A stretch of 64,000 nt of DNA from Clostridium ljungdahlii (lineage in GTDB: Bacteria > Bacillota > Clostridia > Clostridiales > Clostridiaceae). The stretch spans positions 62,001 through 126,000 of the forward strand of contig NZ_LITT01000023.1 of the NCBI RefSeq assembly GCF_001636845.1, written 5' to 3'. The position numbers and the translations under genes are program-made. Below the pieces are notes generated by a model. It did not search any database. It saw nothing but the letters and a program-made list of their open reading frames with translations, and had not been told where the DNA came from. Positions 40,192 through 51,946 of the stretch are shown here, one piece after another (the stretch's first letter is position 1; every line of letters begins with the position of its first letter).

Positions 40192-42429
40192 ATGCAAGAA
40201 TTACAAGGAATTGTAGAAAGTATAATATTTCAAAATAAAGATAATGGGTATGTAGTTGCTAAAATAAGAGAAAATAAAGATGAAGTAACTATAGTAGGAT
40301 GTATACCTAATATAATTGAAGGACAAAATTTGAAGGCTGTAGGGGAATGGGTTCTTCATCCTCAGTTTGGGAATCAATTTAAGGTTCAGGCTTCTGAAGA
40401 GATAATACCTAGTACTACTATTGGCATAGAGAGATATTTGGCCTCTGGAATAATATCGGGCATAGGTCCAGTAACAGCAAAGAAAATAGTAGAGAAGTTT
40501 GGTGAAAATACCCTTCAAATATTGGATAATAACATAGGAAGATTAAAAGAAATAGAAGGTATAGGAGCAAAAAAAATAGCTTTAATAGAGGAATCCTATT
40601 CTAAACAAAATGAAGTGAGAAATATAATGATATTTCTGCAAACTTATGGAATAACTCCTAGTCAGTGTGTTAAAATACATAAAAAATTTGGAGCAGATTC
40701 TATAAGTATTGTGAAAGAAAATCCATATACCCTTACAGAAGAAATAAGTGGTATAGGTTTTAAAACGGCAGATAAGATAGCAAGAAGCCTTGGAATAGAG
40801 AATAATTCTCCATTTAGGATACAAAGTGGAATAAGGTATTTGGTGAATAAGTTTTGCAGCTTGGGAAATACGTATATGCCTATAGATAACCTTATAAAAG
40901 AAGGTGTTGACATACTCCATATAACTCAAAAAGAACTGGAAGAAAACATATATGAAAGTTCTGTAAATGGAAAAATAAAATTGGAGAAGTGGGAAGATAA
41001 AGTATGTGTATTTTCTATGACCTATTATTATTGCGAATTGAGTGTAACTAGAAAAATATTGATGTTAGCTTTCACTAAATATAAGGACATGAATTTTAAT
41101 ATAGATAAAGAGATAGAAGATTTTGAGAAGGAAAATAATATGAATTTTGCTGTTTCTCAAAAAGAAGCTATTAGAGGGGCAATTGAAAATGGAGTGGAGA
41201 TAATAACAGGAGGTCCTGGAACAGGTAAAACAACTATAATTAATTGCATAATTAGATTATTTGAAAAGGCAAAGCTTAAAGTTTTAATGGGTGCTCCCAC
41301 GGGAAGAGCAGCAAAGAGAATGTCAGAATCTACAAAACGAGAATCAAAGACCATACATAGGCTTCTTGAAATGGGAGTGGGAAGCGATGAAGAAGCTTTA
41401 TTTTTTTCAAGAGGAGAGCAATCACCACTACAATGCGATGTGGTTATTATAGATGAGGCTTCTATGATAGATATAGTGCTCATGAATAACTTATTGAAGG
41501 CTGTCTCTATGGGAACTAGGTTAATAATAGTAGGGGATGCAGAGCAGCTTCCATCTGTAGGACCTGGAAATGTGCTAAGAGACTTTATAGACAGCAAATG
41601 TATTAAAGTAGTTAGATTAAAAGAGATATTTAGGCAATCAAAAGAGAGTATGATTATAGTTAATGCTCATAAGATAAATTCTGGAGAGATGCCTATTTTA
41701 AATAAAAAGAATAAAGATTTTTATTTTATAAAGTGTCAGGATCCTTCGGATATATTAGATACATTGGTAGGATTAATAGATAAAAGGTTGCCAAGTTTTA
41801 ATAGTAGTTGGAATAAAATAGAGGATATTCAAATACTATCTCCTATGAGAAAGGGAGTTTTAGGAGTATCAAATTTAAATAGAAAACTTCAGCAAGTTCT
41901 AAATCCTAAAAGTCCCAATAAGAGAGAAAAAAAGTTTAGAGACATGACTTTTAGGGTAGGAGATAAAGTGATGCAGATTAAAAATAATTATACTTTAAAA
42001 TGGCAAGGCATTTCAGAAGAAAACAAGGAAAGCGGTATGGGTGTTTTTAATGGCGATTTTGGATATATAGAAGACATAGATGAAGAAAAAAATAGAGTGG
42101 TAGTTGTGTTTGATGAAGAAAAAAGAGTTGTATATGATAGTATGTACTTAGATGAGCTGGATTTATCTTATGCAATAACCATACATAAAAGTCAAGGTAG
42201 TGAATTCCCAGTAATTATTATACCTATGTTTATGGGTCCGCCGCTGCTTATGAATAGAAATTTATTGTATACAGCTATAACTAGAGCAAAACAGATGGTA
42301 ATACTTGTTGGGAGTTTGAAAGCTTTGAACTTTATGATAAATAATAATAAAAGCTTTGAAAGGTATTCGTTATTAAAATATAGAATAATGGATATAATGG
42401 AGAGTGAAACAAATGCTACTGTGGAATGA
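40192..42429 (+). CDS. recD2: ATP-dependent DNA helicase RecD2
   Basis: 745 residues from ATG 40192 (site AGGAGAG). An N-terminal OB-like region, then helix-hairpin-helix repeats (GIGPVTAKKIVEKFG, GIGAKKIALIEES), then an SF1B helicase core: Walker A GGPGTGKTT at 340-348, Walker B VVIIDEAS, and C-terminal AITIHKSQGSEFP and YTAITRAK. RecD2 lacks RecBC partners and acts 5'-3' in replication and mismatch repair. Its 3' end overlaps the next gene. Confidence 0.95.
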   Translation: MQELQGIVESIIFQNKDNGYVVAKIRENKDEVTIVGCIPNIIEGQNLKAVGEWVLHPQFGNQFKVQASEEIIPSTTIGIERYLASGIISGIGPVTAKKIVEKFGENTLQILDNNIGRLKEIEGIGAKKIALIEESYSKQNEVRNIMIFLQTYGITPSQCVKIHKKFGADSISIVKENPYTLTEEISGIGFKTADKIARSLGIENNSPFRIQSGIRYLVNKFCSLGNTYMPIDNLIKEGVDILHITQKELEENIYESSVNGKIKLEKWEDKVCVFSMTYYYCELSVTRKILMLAFTKYKDMNFNIDKEIEDFEKENNMNFAVSQKEAIRGAIENGVEIITGGPGTGKTTIINCIIRLFEKAKLKVLMGAPTGRAAKRMSESTKRESKTIHRLLEMGVGSDEEALFFSRGEQSPLQCDVVIIDEASMIDIVLMNNLLKAVSMGTRLIIVGDAEQLPSVGPGNVLRDFIDSKCIKVVRLKEIFRQSKESMIIVNAHKINSGEMPILNKKNKDFYFIKCQDPSDILDTLVGLIDKRLPSFNSSWNKIEDIQILSPMRKGVLGVSNLNRKLQQVLNPKSPNKREKKFRDMTFRVGDKVMQIKNNYTLKWQGISEENKESGMGVFNGDFGYIEDIDEEKNRVVVVFDEEKRVVYDSMYLDELDLSYAITIHKSQGSEFPVIIIPMFMGPPLLMNRNLLYTAITRAKQMVILVGSLKALNFMINNNKSFERYSLLKYRIMDIMESETNATVE

Positions 42430-43435
42430 ATCATGTCTTATTAATGAGAGAAAAAAAATAAGTGAGAATATAGTAAAATGGAGCGGTACTAAAGATATTT
42501 TTTTAAACTGTATCTCAGTTCCTTATAATTCTACTGAGATTTTCCTGGAGATTATTGAAAAATACATAAGACAAAATGAAAATATTATTTATATTACTAA
42601 TGAAAAAATGGGTAATGTGGATATAATAAAAAATATAAAAAAGTATACGCATTTTACGGATTATTGCTATGTGAAAGGATGTAAAAGTAATTCAAATTGT
42701 AAATTACAGATATGTAATTTTGAAAATGCATCAAAGTTGGAAGATAAGTTTGAATTAGTCATATATGATGATATAAGTAGTTTTTCATTATACAATAAGT
42801 ACGAGATATGCAAATTAATTAGCAAATTAACTCATGAGGATAGTAAAGTTATAATATATTCTATAGAAAGTATAGTTGAAAATAGTAAAAAGGTATTTTT
42901 GCCTGCTAAAAATGAAGGATTAATAATTGAACCGAGGAGTATACTTACTAGACTGAATATGAATAAAGAAATGCCTTTTTTGGTATACGATTATTTAAAA
43001 TGGTCAATAAGTATAGGCAAGAAGACAATAATATATGTACCTAGCAAATATAAAATAGATAAGGTAGCTTTATATATGCATAAATATTGTAAAAGTTTAG
43101 CACAGGATGTGGTATGTTTTGCTAAAGGGGAATCGAATAAGAAATTGATCTATAAGTTTTTACAGACAAAAAACTCAATATTAATAACTAACTGTTTTGA
43201 AGAAACTGCATTAAATGCAAAAAATTCAGAATTAATAGTATATTTTGCAGATGATGTTAACTTTACTTATAAAGAATTTGTTTACTTGTGTGGAAGTGTT
43301 GGAAGAGGTGAAAAAGATTTAAAAGAGGAGGTTATACTGGTTTCCAATATAGAGACAGAAGAGATTGAGAAAGCAAAGAGTATAACTAGCAATTTTAATA
43401 GGGAAGCATGGAACATGGGATTACTAAAAATTTAA
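42413..43435 (+). CDS. degenerate ComFA-like helicase relic
   Basis: 340 residues from ATG 42413 (site GGAGAG), overlapping recD2 by 17 bases and comFC by 28. The layout follows a DEAD-type helicase: a Walker B-like VIYDDIS (about 115-121), and a C-terminal RecA-like domain with SILITNCFEETALNAKNSELIVYF and a motif VI-like YLCGSVGRG. The P-loop is gone (only VPYNSTEIF in its place) and the first motif VI arginine is Ser. ComFA is the competence ATPase encoded before comFC in Bacillus. This protein is probably its descendant without ATPase activity. This is inferred from motifs and position. Confidence 0.6.
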   Translation: MLLWNESCLINERKKISENIVKWSGTKDIFLNCISVPYNSTEIFLEIIEKYIRQNENIIYITNEKMGNVDIIKNIKKYTHFTDYCYVKGCKSNSNCKLQICNFENASKLEDKFELVIYDDISSFSLYNKYEICKLISKLTHEDSKVIIYSIESIVENSKKVFLPAKNEGLIIEPRSILTRLNMNKEMPFLVYDYLKWSISIGKKTIIYVPSKYKIDKVALYMHKYCKSLAQDVVCFAKGESNKKLIYKFLQTKNSILITNCFEETALNAKNSELIVYFADDVNFTYKEFVYLCGSVGRGEKDLKEEVILVSNIETEEIEKAKSITSNFNREAWNMGLLKI

Positions 43436-44088
43436 AATTTTTATTAGATTGTGTACTAGGGCTTATATATTGTGGAGATGAAAGATGTATACTATGTAAA
43501 AAAGATATATATAATGATAGAAACATATGTGAAGCTTGTGAAAGCAATATAAAAGTTTGTAAAGACAGTTTTGAGATTGGATATGATGATAAAAAAATTC
43601 AATGCTATAGTAGTGCTTATTATTCTGGAGCGATGATGGAACTTATAATAAAATTAAAGTATAAGAGTTCTTTTAAAGCTGGAGATGTTATAGCAAAGTG
43701 TATGAGAAATATTATAGCTAATAATCACATTGATTTCGATGTTTTTACATACGTACCTATGACTAAGAAAGCATTGAAAAAGAGAGGATATAATCAAGCT
43801 GAATATTTGGCGAACAGTTTGGGGAATTATACTAATAAGCCTGTTATATGCTGTCTAGACAAAATAAAGGAAACAAAGGATCAAATAGGATTGGATAAAA
43901 CAGAGAGATGGAGTAATATGTCAGAAAGCTTTCAGGTATGCAATAAAAAAATTATAAAAAATAAAAAAATTTTGTTAATAGACGACGTTTTAACTACTGG
44001 TGCTACAGCTTTTGGATGCTGTTCAGAACTTTTGAAAAATGGAGCAAAAAAAATTAACGTATTGACTGGAGCAAAAAGTAGAGTATAA
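43408..44088 (+). CDS. comFC: ComFC-family phosphoribosyltransferase-like protein
   Basis: 226 residues. An N-terminal zinc-finger-like set of cysteines (CILCKKDIY...ICEAC) precedes a PRTase domain with FTYVPMTKKALKKRGYNQAEYLA and the PRPP loop LLIDDVLTTGATA. ComFC/GntX proteins take part in natural transformation; the enzymatic substrate is unknown. It overlaps the ComFA-like gene by 28 bases. Confidence 0.92.
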   Translation: MEHGITKNLKFLLDCVLGLIYCGDERCILCKKDIYNDRNICEACESNIKVCKDSFEIGYDDKKIQCYSSAYYSGAMMELIIKLKYKSSFKAGDVIAKCMRNIIANNHIDFDVFTYVPMTKKALKKRGYNQAEYLANSLGNYTNKPVICCLDKIKETKDQIGLDKTERWSNMSESFQVCNKKIIKNKKILLIDDVLTTGATAFGCCSELLKNGAKKINVLTGAKSRV

Positions 44089-44099
44089 TTTTATTAGTC

Positions 44100-44300
44100 A
44101 AGTTAGGTTTGTGGTTGAAAGTCGATGCCAGTCGCAGGCAAAACGATCCACGTAAGTTAGATAAAATATTTAATGAGCATGGTGCGGCTTAGAAGTAAGT
44201 CCTGCCGTAAAATACGAGAGGATTAGTAGTGAGAGGTTAATTCCCGGTAGCGAAAGTTCCAGCAGGCGAGTGTGGGGGCAAAGACCAGGTCAGCTAACTT
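44100..44300 (+). ncRNA. raiA-motif structured RNA
   Basis: About 200 bases of GC-richer, non-coding sequence between comFC and hpf. The ends pair (AAGTTAG 44100-44106 with CTAACTT 44294-44300). Internal conserved-looking blocks (GTCGATGCCAGTCGCAGGCAAAACGATCC; GCGGCTTAGAAGTAAGTCCTGCCGT; GAGAGGTTAATTCCCGGTAGCGAAAG) fit the raiA motif, an abundant structured RNA found upstream of raiA/hpf in Firmicutes and Actinobacteria. Recognition is from memory of the motif and its position; no covariance search was run. Confidence 0.82.
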
Positions 44301-44305
44301 GCAAA

Positions 44306-44352
44306 TGCACTAACAGTGCAATATAGCAGCCTTTTTTAAGGCTGCTATATTA
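44306..44352 (+). terminator. 3' hairpin and terminator of the raiA RNA
   Basis: A small hairpin TGCAC/GTGCA (44306-44320) precedes a 14-bp perfect stem AATATAGCAGCCTT / AAGGCTGCTATATT (44320-44351) with a T-rich loop. The RNA should be released as a separate transcript, and hpf needs its own promoter in 44353-44510. Confidence 0.82.
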
Positions 44353-44520
44353 ATTCTAAAAGATTATTTATTATTAGTTTTTGGTATTAATAAAAAAGTA
44401 GTATAAATGTGTCATTAATAGCTATTGTAATTTATGATAAACAGTATTAAAATATAACTAACAAAACATAGATTAATCCTTTACATATGTTTAGGATTAC
44501 AATAGGAAGGGGCTGGAAAT

Positions 44521-45048
44521 ATGAAAATAACTGTAAAAGGGAAAAATATCGTGGTAACTGATGCATTGAAAAATGCGGTGGAGAAGAAGCTATGTAAGCT
44601 AGAAAAATATTTCAACCCTGATGTAGTAGCGCATGCTACATTAAGCGTACAAAAAACTAGACAAATAATTGAAGTCACTATTCCTTTTGGAGGAGTTATA
44701 CTAAGAGGAGAAGAAGGAAATTCAGATATGTATGCTTCAATTGATTTAGTTGTGGATAAATTAGAGAGACAGATAAGAAAGCAAAAGACAAAGTTGTTAA
44801 GAAGAAACAATTCGGAATCTTTGAGATTTCAATGCATACCAGATGAGTCAGAAAAAGACGAACAAGAACAAAAAATAGTTAGAACCAAGAAATTTGCAAT
44901 AAAACCAATGTCATCTGAAGAAGCAGTTCTTCAAATGGAACTTTTAGGTCATAGTTTCTTTGTATATCAGGATGCTGAAAATGGAGAAGTAAATGTAGTA
45001 TATAAGAGGCGGGATGGAAATTACGGATTAATAGAGCCTGAATTTTAA
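44521..45048 (+). CDS. hpf: ribosome hibernation promoting factor, long form
   Basis: 175 residues: an N-terminal RaiA/YfiA domain (MKITVKGKNIVVTDALKNAVEKKLCKLEKYF), a linker, and a C-terminal dimerisation domain (KPMSSEEAVLQMELLGHSFFVYQDAENGEVNVVYKRRDGNYGLIEP). Long HPF makes 100S dimers in resting cells. The upstream raiA RNA is its usual neighbour. Confidence 0.96.
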   Translation: MKITVKGKNIVVTDALKNAVEKKLCKLEKYFNPDVVAHATLSVQKTRQIIEVTIPFGGVILRGEEGNSDMYASIDLVVDKLERQIRKQKTKLLRRNNSESLRFQCIPDESEKDEQEQKIVRTKKFAIKPMSSEEAVLQMELLGHSFFVYQDAENGEVNVVYKRRDGNYGLIEPEF

Positions 45049-45062
45049 AAGTTAGATGCAAT

Positions 45063-45094
45063 AAAGGGGGAGCATAAAGCTTCCTCTTTTTATA
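45063..45094 (+). terminator. terminator of hpf
   Basis: AAAGGGGGAGC pairs with GCTTCCTCTTT around ATAAA and runs into T's. Confidence 0.8.
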
Positions 45095-45228
45095 CTTTAA
45101 AAATAGACAGCATATTATTAAACTAAAGTAAACTATTATTTAATAAGTTGAACACCTAATAATTAGATGATATAATTTATAAGGTGTATACTTTTGTAAA
45201 CAAATTTAACATGGTGAGGATGAAAATA

Positions 45229-47742
45229 ATGAAACTTTTTCAGAAAATATTCGGTTCATATAGTGAACGGGAAGTAAAAAGAGTTATCCCTATAGTAGAT
45301 AAAATAGATAGTTTAGATTCAAAAATGCAGGGATTGACGAGTGGAGAACTTAGAGCAAAGACAGATGAATTTAAAGATAGACTTTCTAAGGGTGAATCTT
45401 TAGATGAAATATTACCTGAAGCTTTTGCTGTTGTTAGAGAGGTAGGATATAGAACTATAGGCTTAAAGCAATATAGGGAGCAGTTAATAGGTGGAGTAGT
45501 GCTCCATCAAGGAAGAATATCAGAGATGAAAACTGGTGAAGGTAAAACACTTGTTGCTACCGCACCTGCATATTTAAATGCACTTACAGGAAAAGGAGTT
45601 CATATAGTTACAGTAAATGACTATCTGGCAAAAAGAGATAGAGATACCATGGCACCTATATATGAAGCACTAGGACTTAAAGTAGGTGTAATACTACATG
45701 ATTTGGATCAAACCCAGAGACAAGAAGCGTACAATTGTGATATAACTTACGGTACTAATAGTGAATTTGGATTTGACTATTTGAGAGATAATATGGTTAT
45801 TTACAAAGAAGAAAGAGTACAAAGAGGGCTTAACTTTGTTATAGTGGATGAGGTTGACTCTATTTTAATCGATGAAGCAAGAACACCTCTTATTATTTCA
45901 GGTGAAGGAGAAAAATCAACTGAATTTTATAATATTGCGGATAGCTTTGCAAAATCCTTACAAAAAGAGGATTATGATGTAGATGAAAAGGCAAATTCGG
46001 TAATACTTACAGATACAGGTGTAAAAAAGGCTGAAAACTTCTTTCAATTGGCAAACTATGCGGATCCAGAGAATATGGAGATACAGCATTATGTAGTTCA
46101 ATCTTTGAAGGCTAACTATATAATGAGAAGAGATAAAGATTATATGGTGAAAAATGGAGAAGTGCTCATTGTAGATGAATTTACAGGAAGAATGATGGAA
46201 GGCAGAAGATACAGCGATGGGTTACATCAAGCTATAGAAGCTAAGGAAAATGTAAAAGTAGAGAGAGAATCAAAGACACTTGCAACTATTACTTATCAAA
46301 ATTATTTTAGGATGTTTAATAAATTATCAGGTATGACAGGTACTGCACTGACAGAGGAAAATGAATTTAGAGAAATATACGGACTTGATGTAATAGTAAT
46401 ACCTACCCATAAGCCTATAGCAAGAACAGATTACCCTGATGTAGTTTATAAAAGTGCAAAAGGAAAATTTAAAGCTATAGCAGATGAAATATATGAAACC
46501 TATAAAAAAGGTCAGCCTGTACTTGTAGGTACAGTAAGTATAGAAAAATCTGAGTTACTTTCAGATATGTTAAAGAAAAGAGGAGTACCTCATCAAGTTT
46601 TAAATGCTAAGTTTCATGAAATGGAAGCAGAAATAATTTCTCATGCAGGAGAAAAGGGAACAATTACTATAGCAACTAATATGGCAGGTCGTGGTACTGA
46701 TATAAAGCTAGGAAAGGATGTAGTTGCTCTTGGCGGACTTAAAATAATAGGAACTGAAAGACATGAGTCAAGGAGAATTGATAACCAACTTAGAGGGCGT
46801 TCAGGACGTCAAGGAGATCCTGGTACATCAAGATTTTATGTATCACTAGAAGATGATCTGATGAGAATATTTGGTTCAGATAGACTTCAGGGAATAGTTG
46901 AAAAATTAGGTCTCAAAGAAGATGAGGCCATAGAAAGTAGAATGGTTACAAATGCTATAGAAGGTGCGCAGAAGAAAGTAGAAGGAAATAACTTTGATAT
47001 AAGAAAAACTTTACTTCAATATGACGATGTAATAAATAAGCAGAGGGAAATTATATACAAACAGAGATCACAAGTGCTTGAAGGTGAAGATCTTAGAGAA
47101 TACATGGTTGATATGATAAAGAGTTTAGTATCTTCTATTGTAGATTCTCATATATCCGGTATAGAAGAAGATTTTGAAGATGAAGTAGAAAAGCTAATAA
47201 AATATATGGAAGAAGTTTATGTACAAAAAGATTCCATAAAGAAAGAGGATATTATAAATCTTTCCAATGAGGAAATTAAGCAGAAATATATAGATATAGG
47301 TCAAAAAATTTATGAAGAAAAAGAAGAAGAGTGTACTCCAGAGCAGATGAGAGAAATTGAGAGAGTTATCTTACTTAGAGTTGTTGATACAAAATGGATG
47401 GATCATATAGATGATATGGAGCACTTAAAGAGAGCTATTGGACTTAGAGCCTACAGGCAGCAGGAACCAGCGCAAGCATATCAGTTTGAAGGCAGCGAAA
47501 TGTTTGAGGAAATGATATATAATATTAAATTGGATACTGTTAAGTATCTTCTTCATGTACAAATTGAAAAAGCACCTGAGAGAGAAAGAGTAGCTAAGAA
47601 TGTAGTTACTAATCAAGGTGAAGAAACTGCAATGAAGAAAAAACCTATAAAGAAAGAAAAAACTGTAGGAAGAAATGATCCTTGCCCTTGTGGCAGCGGC
47701 AAAAAATATAAAAATTGTTGTGGAAAGCTTGCAAATAACTAA
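45229..47742 (+). CDS. secA: preprotein translocase ATPase SecA
   Basis: 837 residues from ATG 45229 (GGTGAGG nine bases before; ATG 45220 is too close). Walker A MKTGEGKT at 100-107, DEAD box [19 protein letters not shown], preprotein cross-linking domain, and the C-terminal zinc motif [19 protein letters not shown]. It drives Sec export. prfB follows 20 bases later, as in many Firmicutes. Confidence 0.98.
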   Translation: MKLFQKIFGSYSEREVKRVIPIVDKIDSLDSKMQGLTSGELRAKTDEFKDRLSKGESLDEILPEAFAVVREVGYRTIGLKQYREQLIGGVVLHQGRISEMKTGEGKTLVATAPAYLNALTGKGVHIVTVNDYLAKRDRDTMAPIYEALGLKVGVILHDLDQTQRQEAYNCDITYGTNSEFGFDYLRDNMVIYKEERVQRGLNFVIVDEVDSILIDEARTPLIISGEGEKSTEFYNIADSFAKSLQKEDYDVDEKANSVILTDTGVKKAENFFQLANYADPENMEIQHYVVQSLKANYIMRRDKDYMVKNGEVLIVDEFTGRMMEGRRYSDGLHQAIEAKENVKVERESKTLATITYQNYFRMFNKLSGMTGTALTEENEFREIYGLDVIVIPTHKPIARTDYPDVVYKSAKGKFKAIADEIYETYKKGQPVLVGTVSIEKSELLSDMLKKRGVPHQVLNAKFHEMEAEIISHAGEKGTITIATNMAGRGTDIKLGKDVVALGGLKIIGTERHESRRIDNQLRGRSGRQGDPGTSRFYVSLEDDLMRIFGSDRLQGIVEKLGLKEDEAIESRMVTNAIEGAQKKVEGNNFDIRKTLLQYDDVINKQREIIYKQRSQVLEGEDLREYMVDMIKSLVSSIVDSHISGIEEDFEDEVEKLIKYMEEVYVQKDSIKKEDIINLSNEEIKQKYIDIGQKIYEEKEEECTPEQMREIERVILLRVVDTKWMDHIDDMEHLKRAIGLRAYRQQEPAQAYQFEGSEMFEEMIYNIKLDTVKYLLHVQIEKAPERERVAKNVVTNQGEETAMKKKPIKKEKTVGRNDPCPCGSGKKYKNCCGKLANN

Positions 47743-47762
47743 GATGACATTGAGGTGGTTGT

Positions 47763-48870
47763 ATGATAATTGATTTGGAAGAATCCCTATCAAAATTGAG
47801 CATATTAAAAAAAACATTAAATAAAATAAAGGAGTCTCTTTGACCTAGGTAACTATAAGAATAGGATAGAAGAATTGCAGATGAAAATGCAGGAGCCTAA
47901 TTTCTGGGATCACTTGGAAAGGGCACAGGAAGTAACTTCTGAGGAAAAGTTTTTAAATGAAAAGCTGGATATGTATAATAAGTTGGAGAGTAGAATAAAT
48001 GATGCAGAAATTCTAGCTCATATTGCGGAAGAAGAGGAAGATATTTCTGGCTGCAAAGATATATTATCTGAAGTTGAAGATATCGAAAATATAATTGATA
48101 AACTTAAAATAGAAATACTTTTATCAGGACAATATGATAAAAACAATGCCATATTGAATTTACATGTGGGAGTTGGTGGCACAGATGCCCAAGACTGGAC
48201 GGAAATGCTTTTGAGGATGTATACCAGATGGGCAGAAAAATCTGGATATAAAGTTGAGACTTTAGACATCCTTCCTGCAGATGATGCTGGAATAAAAAGT
48301 GTATCATTAAGGATAATAGGGGAATTTGCTTATGGGTATTTGAAAGCCGAAAAGGGTATCCATAGATTGGTTAGAATATCACCTTTCAATGCTAATGGGA
48401 AAAGACAGACTTCTTTTGCATCTGTAGAGGTTTTACCGGAACTTACTAAAAGCCAAGATATAGACATAAGGCCAGAAGATTTAAGGGTAGATACCTATAG
48501 GTCTTCTGGTGCAGGCGGACAGCACGTAAATAAAACGGAATCTGCAGTTAGGATAACTCATATACCTACAGGTATAGTTGTACAGTGCCAGAATGAAAGA
48601 AGTCAGCATTATAATAGAGAAACTGCAATGCTCATGTTAAAATCAAAACTTGTGGAACTTAAAGAAAGAGCACATAAGGAAAAGATAGAAGATCTTGCAG
48701 GAGAACTTAAGGACATGGGATGGGGAAGTCAGATAAGATCCTATGCATTCCATCCATATACTCTTGTAAAAGATCATAGAACTGGAGTAGAGAATGGAAA
48801 TGTGTCTTCAGTAATGGATGGAGAAATTGATAATTTTATATTAGCTTATTTAAGACAGCAGGCAAAGTAA
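47763..48870 (+). CDS. prfB: peptide chain release factor 2, programmed +1 frameshift
   Basis: The first 26 codons from ATG 47763 (site GAGGTGG) end at an in-frame TGA (47841-47843). A +1 shift at CTT-TGA-C joins them to the main frame, giving 368 residues. The codon reader SPF is at 206-208 and GGQ at 251-253. RF2 reads UGA and UAA, so low RF2 favours the shift: classic autoregulation. Modified by PrmC. Confidence 0.97.
47830..47844 (+). promoter_or_regulatory. RF2 frameshift signal
   Basis: The internal Shine-Dalgarno AAGGAG is followed by TCT CTT TGA C. The slippery CTT-T and the weak stop context TGAC match the bacterial RF2 signal. Confidence 0.95.
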
Positions 48871-48872
48871 AT

Positions 48873-48912
48873 AAAGTGCTATCAGGCGTATAATCTGATA
48901 GCATTTATTTGC
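48873..48912 (+). terminator. terminator of prfB
   Basis: TGCTATCAG (48877-48885) pairs with CTGATAGCA (48895-48903), followed by TTTATTT. Confidence 0.8.
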
Positions 48913-48926
48913 ATTTGTCCGATGAC

Positions 48927-48976
48927 TATCTGCTCTAATATTCCAACTTGGAAAAGTGGGAATATTAGAGCAGATA
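48927..48976. other. 18-bp perfect inverted repeat upstream of the MFS gene
   Basis: TATCTGCTCTAATATTCC (48927-48944) is the exact reverse complement of 48959-48976; inner AACTT/AAGT pairing extends it around GGAA. No T run on either side. It ends about 50 bases before the MFS start, so an operator or leader structure is as likely as a terminator. Confidence 0.6.
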
Positions 48977-49024
48977 TGTTCCTGGATAATGATTTCTAAC
49001 TCATAATTGAAAGAAGGATTTAGC

Positions 49025-50263
49025 TTGAGTTTTAAAAGTACAGTGGGGGATGTCTTTTCATCCCTAAAACATAGAGATTTTAGATATTTTTTGTCAGGAC
49101 AGCTTTTGTCACTAATGGGGACTATGATTCAAAATACTGCGCTCAGTTGGTATGTGTATAAGATAACAAATTCTCCTTTTCTTCTTGGACTTATATCAGT
49201 ATTTCAATATGCACCGGTATTTTTGATTACTCTTATCGCAGGTGTTATAGCAGAAAGATATCCCAAAAGAAAAATTATTTTAATAACTCAGTTTTCTTAC
49301 ATGATACAGTCCTTTATATTGACTTTTGTTGTTTATGTTGGATATAGTAAGTATTGGATATTAGCTATATTGTCTGTTATTAATGGAATTATAACAAGTT
49401 TGGACATGCCTACAAGGCAGTCCTTCTTTATTGAACTTGTAGGAAAAAAGGATCTTCCAAATGCTATATCTTTAAATTCAACTGTTTTTAATATATCCCG
49501 TATAGTTGGACCTGCATTTGCAGGGATAATAATGAATAAAGTAGGAGTATTTCAGTGCTTTCTTATCAATACAATTAGTTTTATACCTGTTATATATGGC
49601 GTATTTCAAATAAAGGCAAAAGGTAACCCAACATTGAAGTCCAAAAATTTCAGTCTAATTCAGGACTTAAAAGGTGGGATTATATATACTATAAATAAGA
49701 AAATACTCCTATCTGTAATGTTTATGATGGCTATAGTATGCACTTTTGCATTTAATAGCAATGTAATCATACCTGTATTTGCAAAGCAAGTCATGAATGG
49801 CGGAGCAAAAGAGTATAGTCTTCTTTTAAGCCTTTCAGGTGCAGGATCATTTTTAGGAGCCATTTTTATGGCAGGGATAGGCAGAGGACTTAGAAGTAAG
49901 CACTTCCTAATAATAAATTCTTTTATATTGGCTATTTTACAGATAGTAACTTTATTTACAAGTAGTTATTTATTAGTAGGTATGCTGTTTGTGTGTGTAG
50001 GCTTCTTCGGACTTACTTTTTTGAATAGAGCAAATGCTACACTGCAGTTTAATACAGAAGATGAATATAGGGGAAGGGTAATGAGTATATATGCCCTTTT
50101 AAATATTGGGAGTACACCTTTCGGAAGTGCTTTTGTAGGTGTAGTTATGGAAAAATTCGGTGGCAAATTTGGATTCTTTAGCTGTGGATTAATAATGCTT
50201 TTATTTACGCTTATTACTGTATTCTTTGTAGAATTAAAGAATAGAAATTTTAAGTACAATTAA
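49025..50263 (+). CDS. MFS transporter, probable exporter
   Basis: 412 residues from TTG 49025 (AAGAAGG seven bases before); TTG 49007 is in frame but overlaps no site. About twelve membrane helices, opening with the DUF894/enterobactin-exporter-like FRYFLSGQLLSLMGTMIQNTALSWYVYKITNSP and a motif A-like GVIAERYPKRKI. The family includes EntS-type siderophore and drug exporters; the substrate is unknown. It is monocistronic, with a strong inverted repeat upstream. Confidence 0.88.
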   Translation: MSFKSTVGDVFSSLKHRDFRYFLSGQLLSLMGTMIQNTALSWYVYKITNSPFLLGLISVFQYAPVFLITLIAGVIAERYPKRKIILITQFSYMIQSFILTFVVYVGYSKYWILAILSVINGIITSLDMPTRQSFFIELVGKKDLPNAISLNSTVFNISRIVGPAFAGIIMNKVGVFQCFLINTISFIPVIYGVFQIKAKGNPTLKSKNFSLIQDLKGGIIYTINKKILLSVMFMMAIVCTFAFNSNVIIPVFAKQVMNGGAKEYSLLLSLSGAGSFLGAIFMAGIGRGLRSKHFLIINSFILAILQIVTLFTSSYLLVGMLFVCVGFFGLTFLNRANATLQFNTEDEYRGRVMSIYALLNIGSTPFGSAFVGVVMEKFGGKFGFFSCGLIMLLFTLITVFFVELKNRNFKYN

Positions 50264-50416
50264 TTATATTACATATATCGGATAATATAGATATGGATGA
50301 ATAGTAATTCAAATTTGTGCAGAATTTCTATAAGATGATAGAATGTGCTTTTAAGTTATGCTAATTTTGATATAATTATAAGTAAAATAGTAAAGATAGC
50401 TACAATTATTTTATGA

Positions 50417-51775
<1,359 letters not shown>

Positions 51776-51800
51776 GTCTATAGAGAAGCTTGGAAGTTAT

Positions 51801-51830
51801 GGAGGATTTTTTAAAGAAAAATCCTCTTTC
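51801..51830 (+). terminator. terminator of gdhA
   Basis: GAGGATTTTT (51802-51811) pairs with AAAAATCCTC, followed by TTTC. Confidence 0.65.
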
Positions 51831-51946
51831 AACTGTCCATTGTTAATCCTAAACTTTTAAGTAGACTTATCTACAAAATTTCTATTGCAACAATTTCTTA
51901 GTTGAAATTATATAGTTAAATATTTTGATGAGTTTAAGTGAAAAAG

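Noticed and set aside
47841..47843. In-frame TGA in prfB as a sign of a pseudogene
   Set aside because: The surrounding AAGGAG...CTTTGAC is the well-known RF2 programmed frameshift signal.
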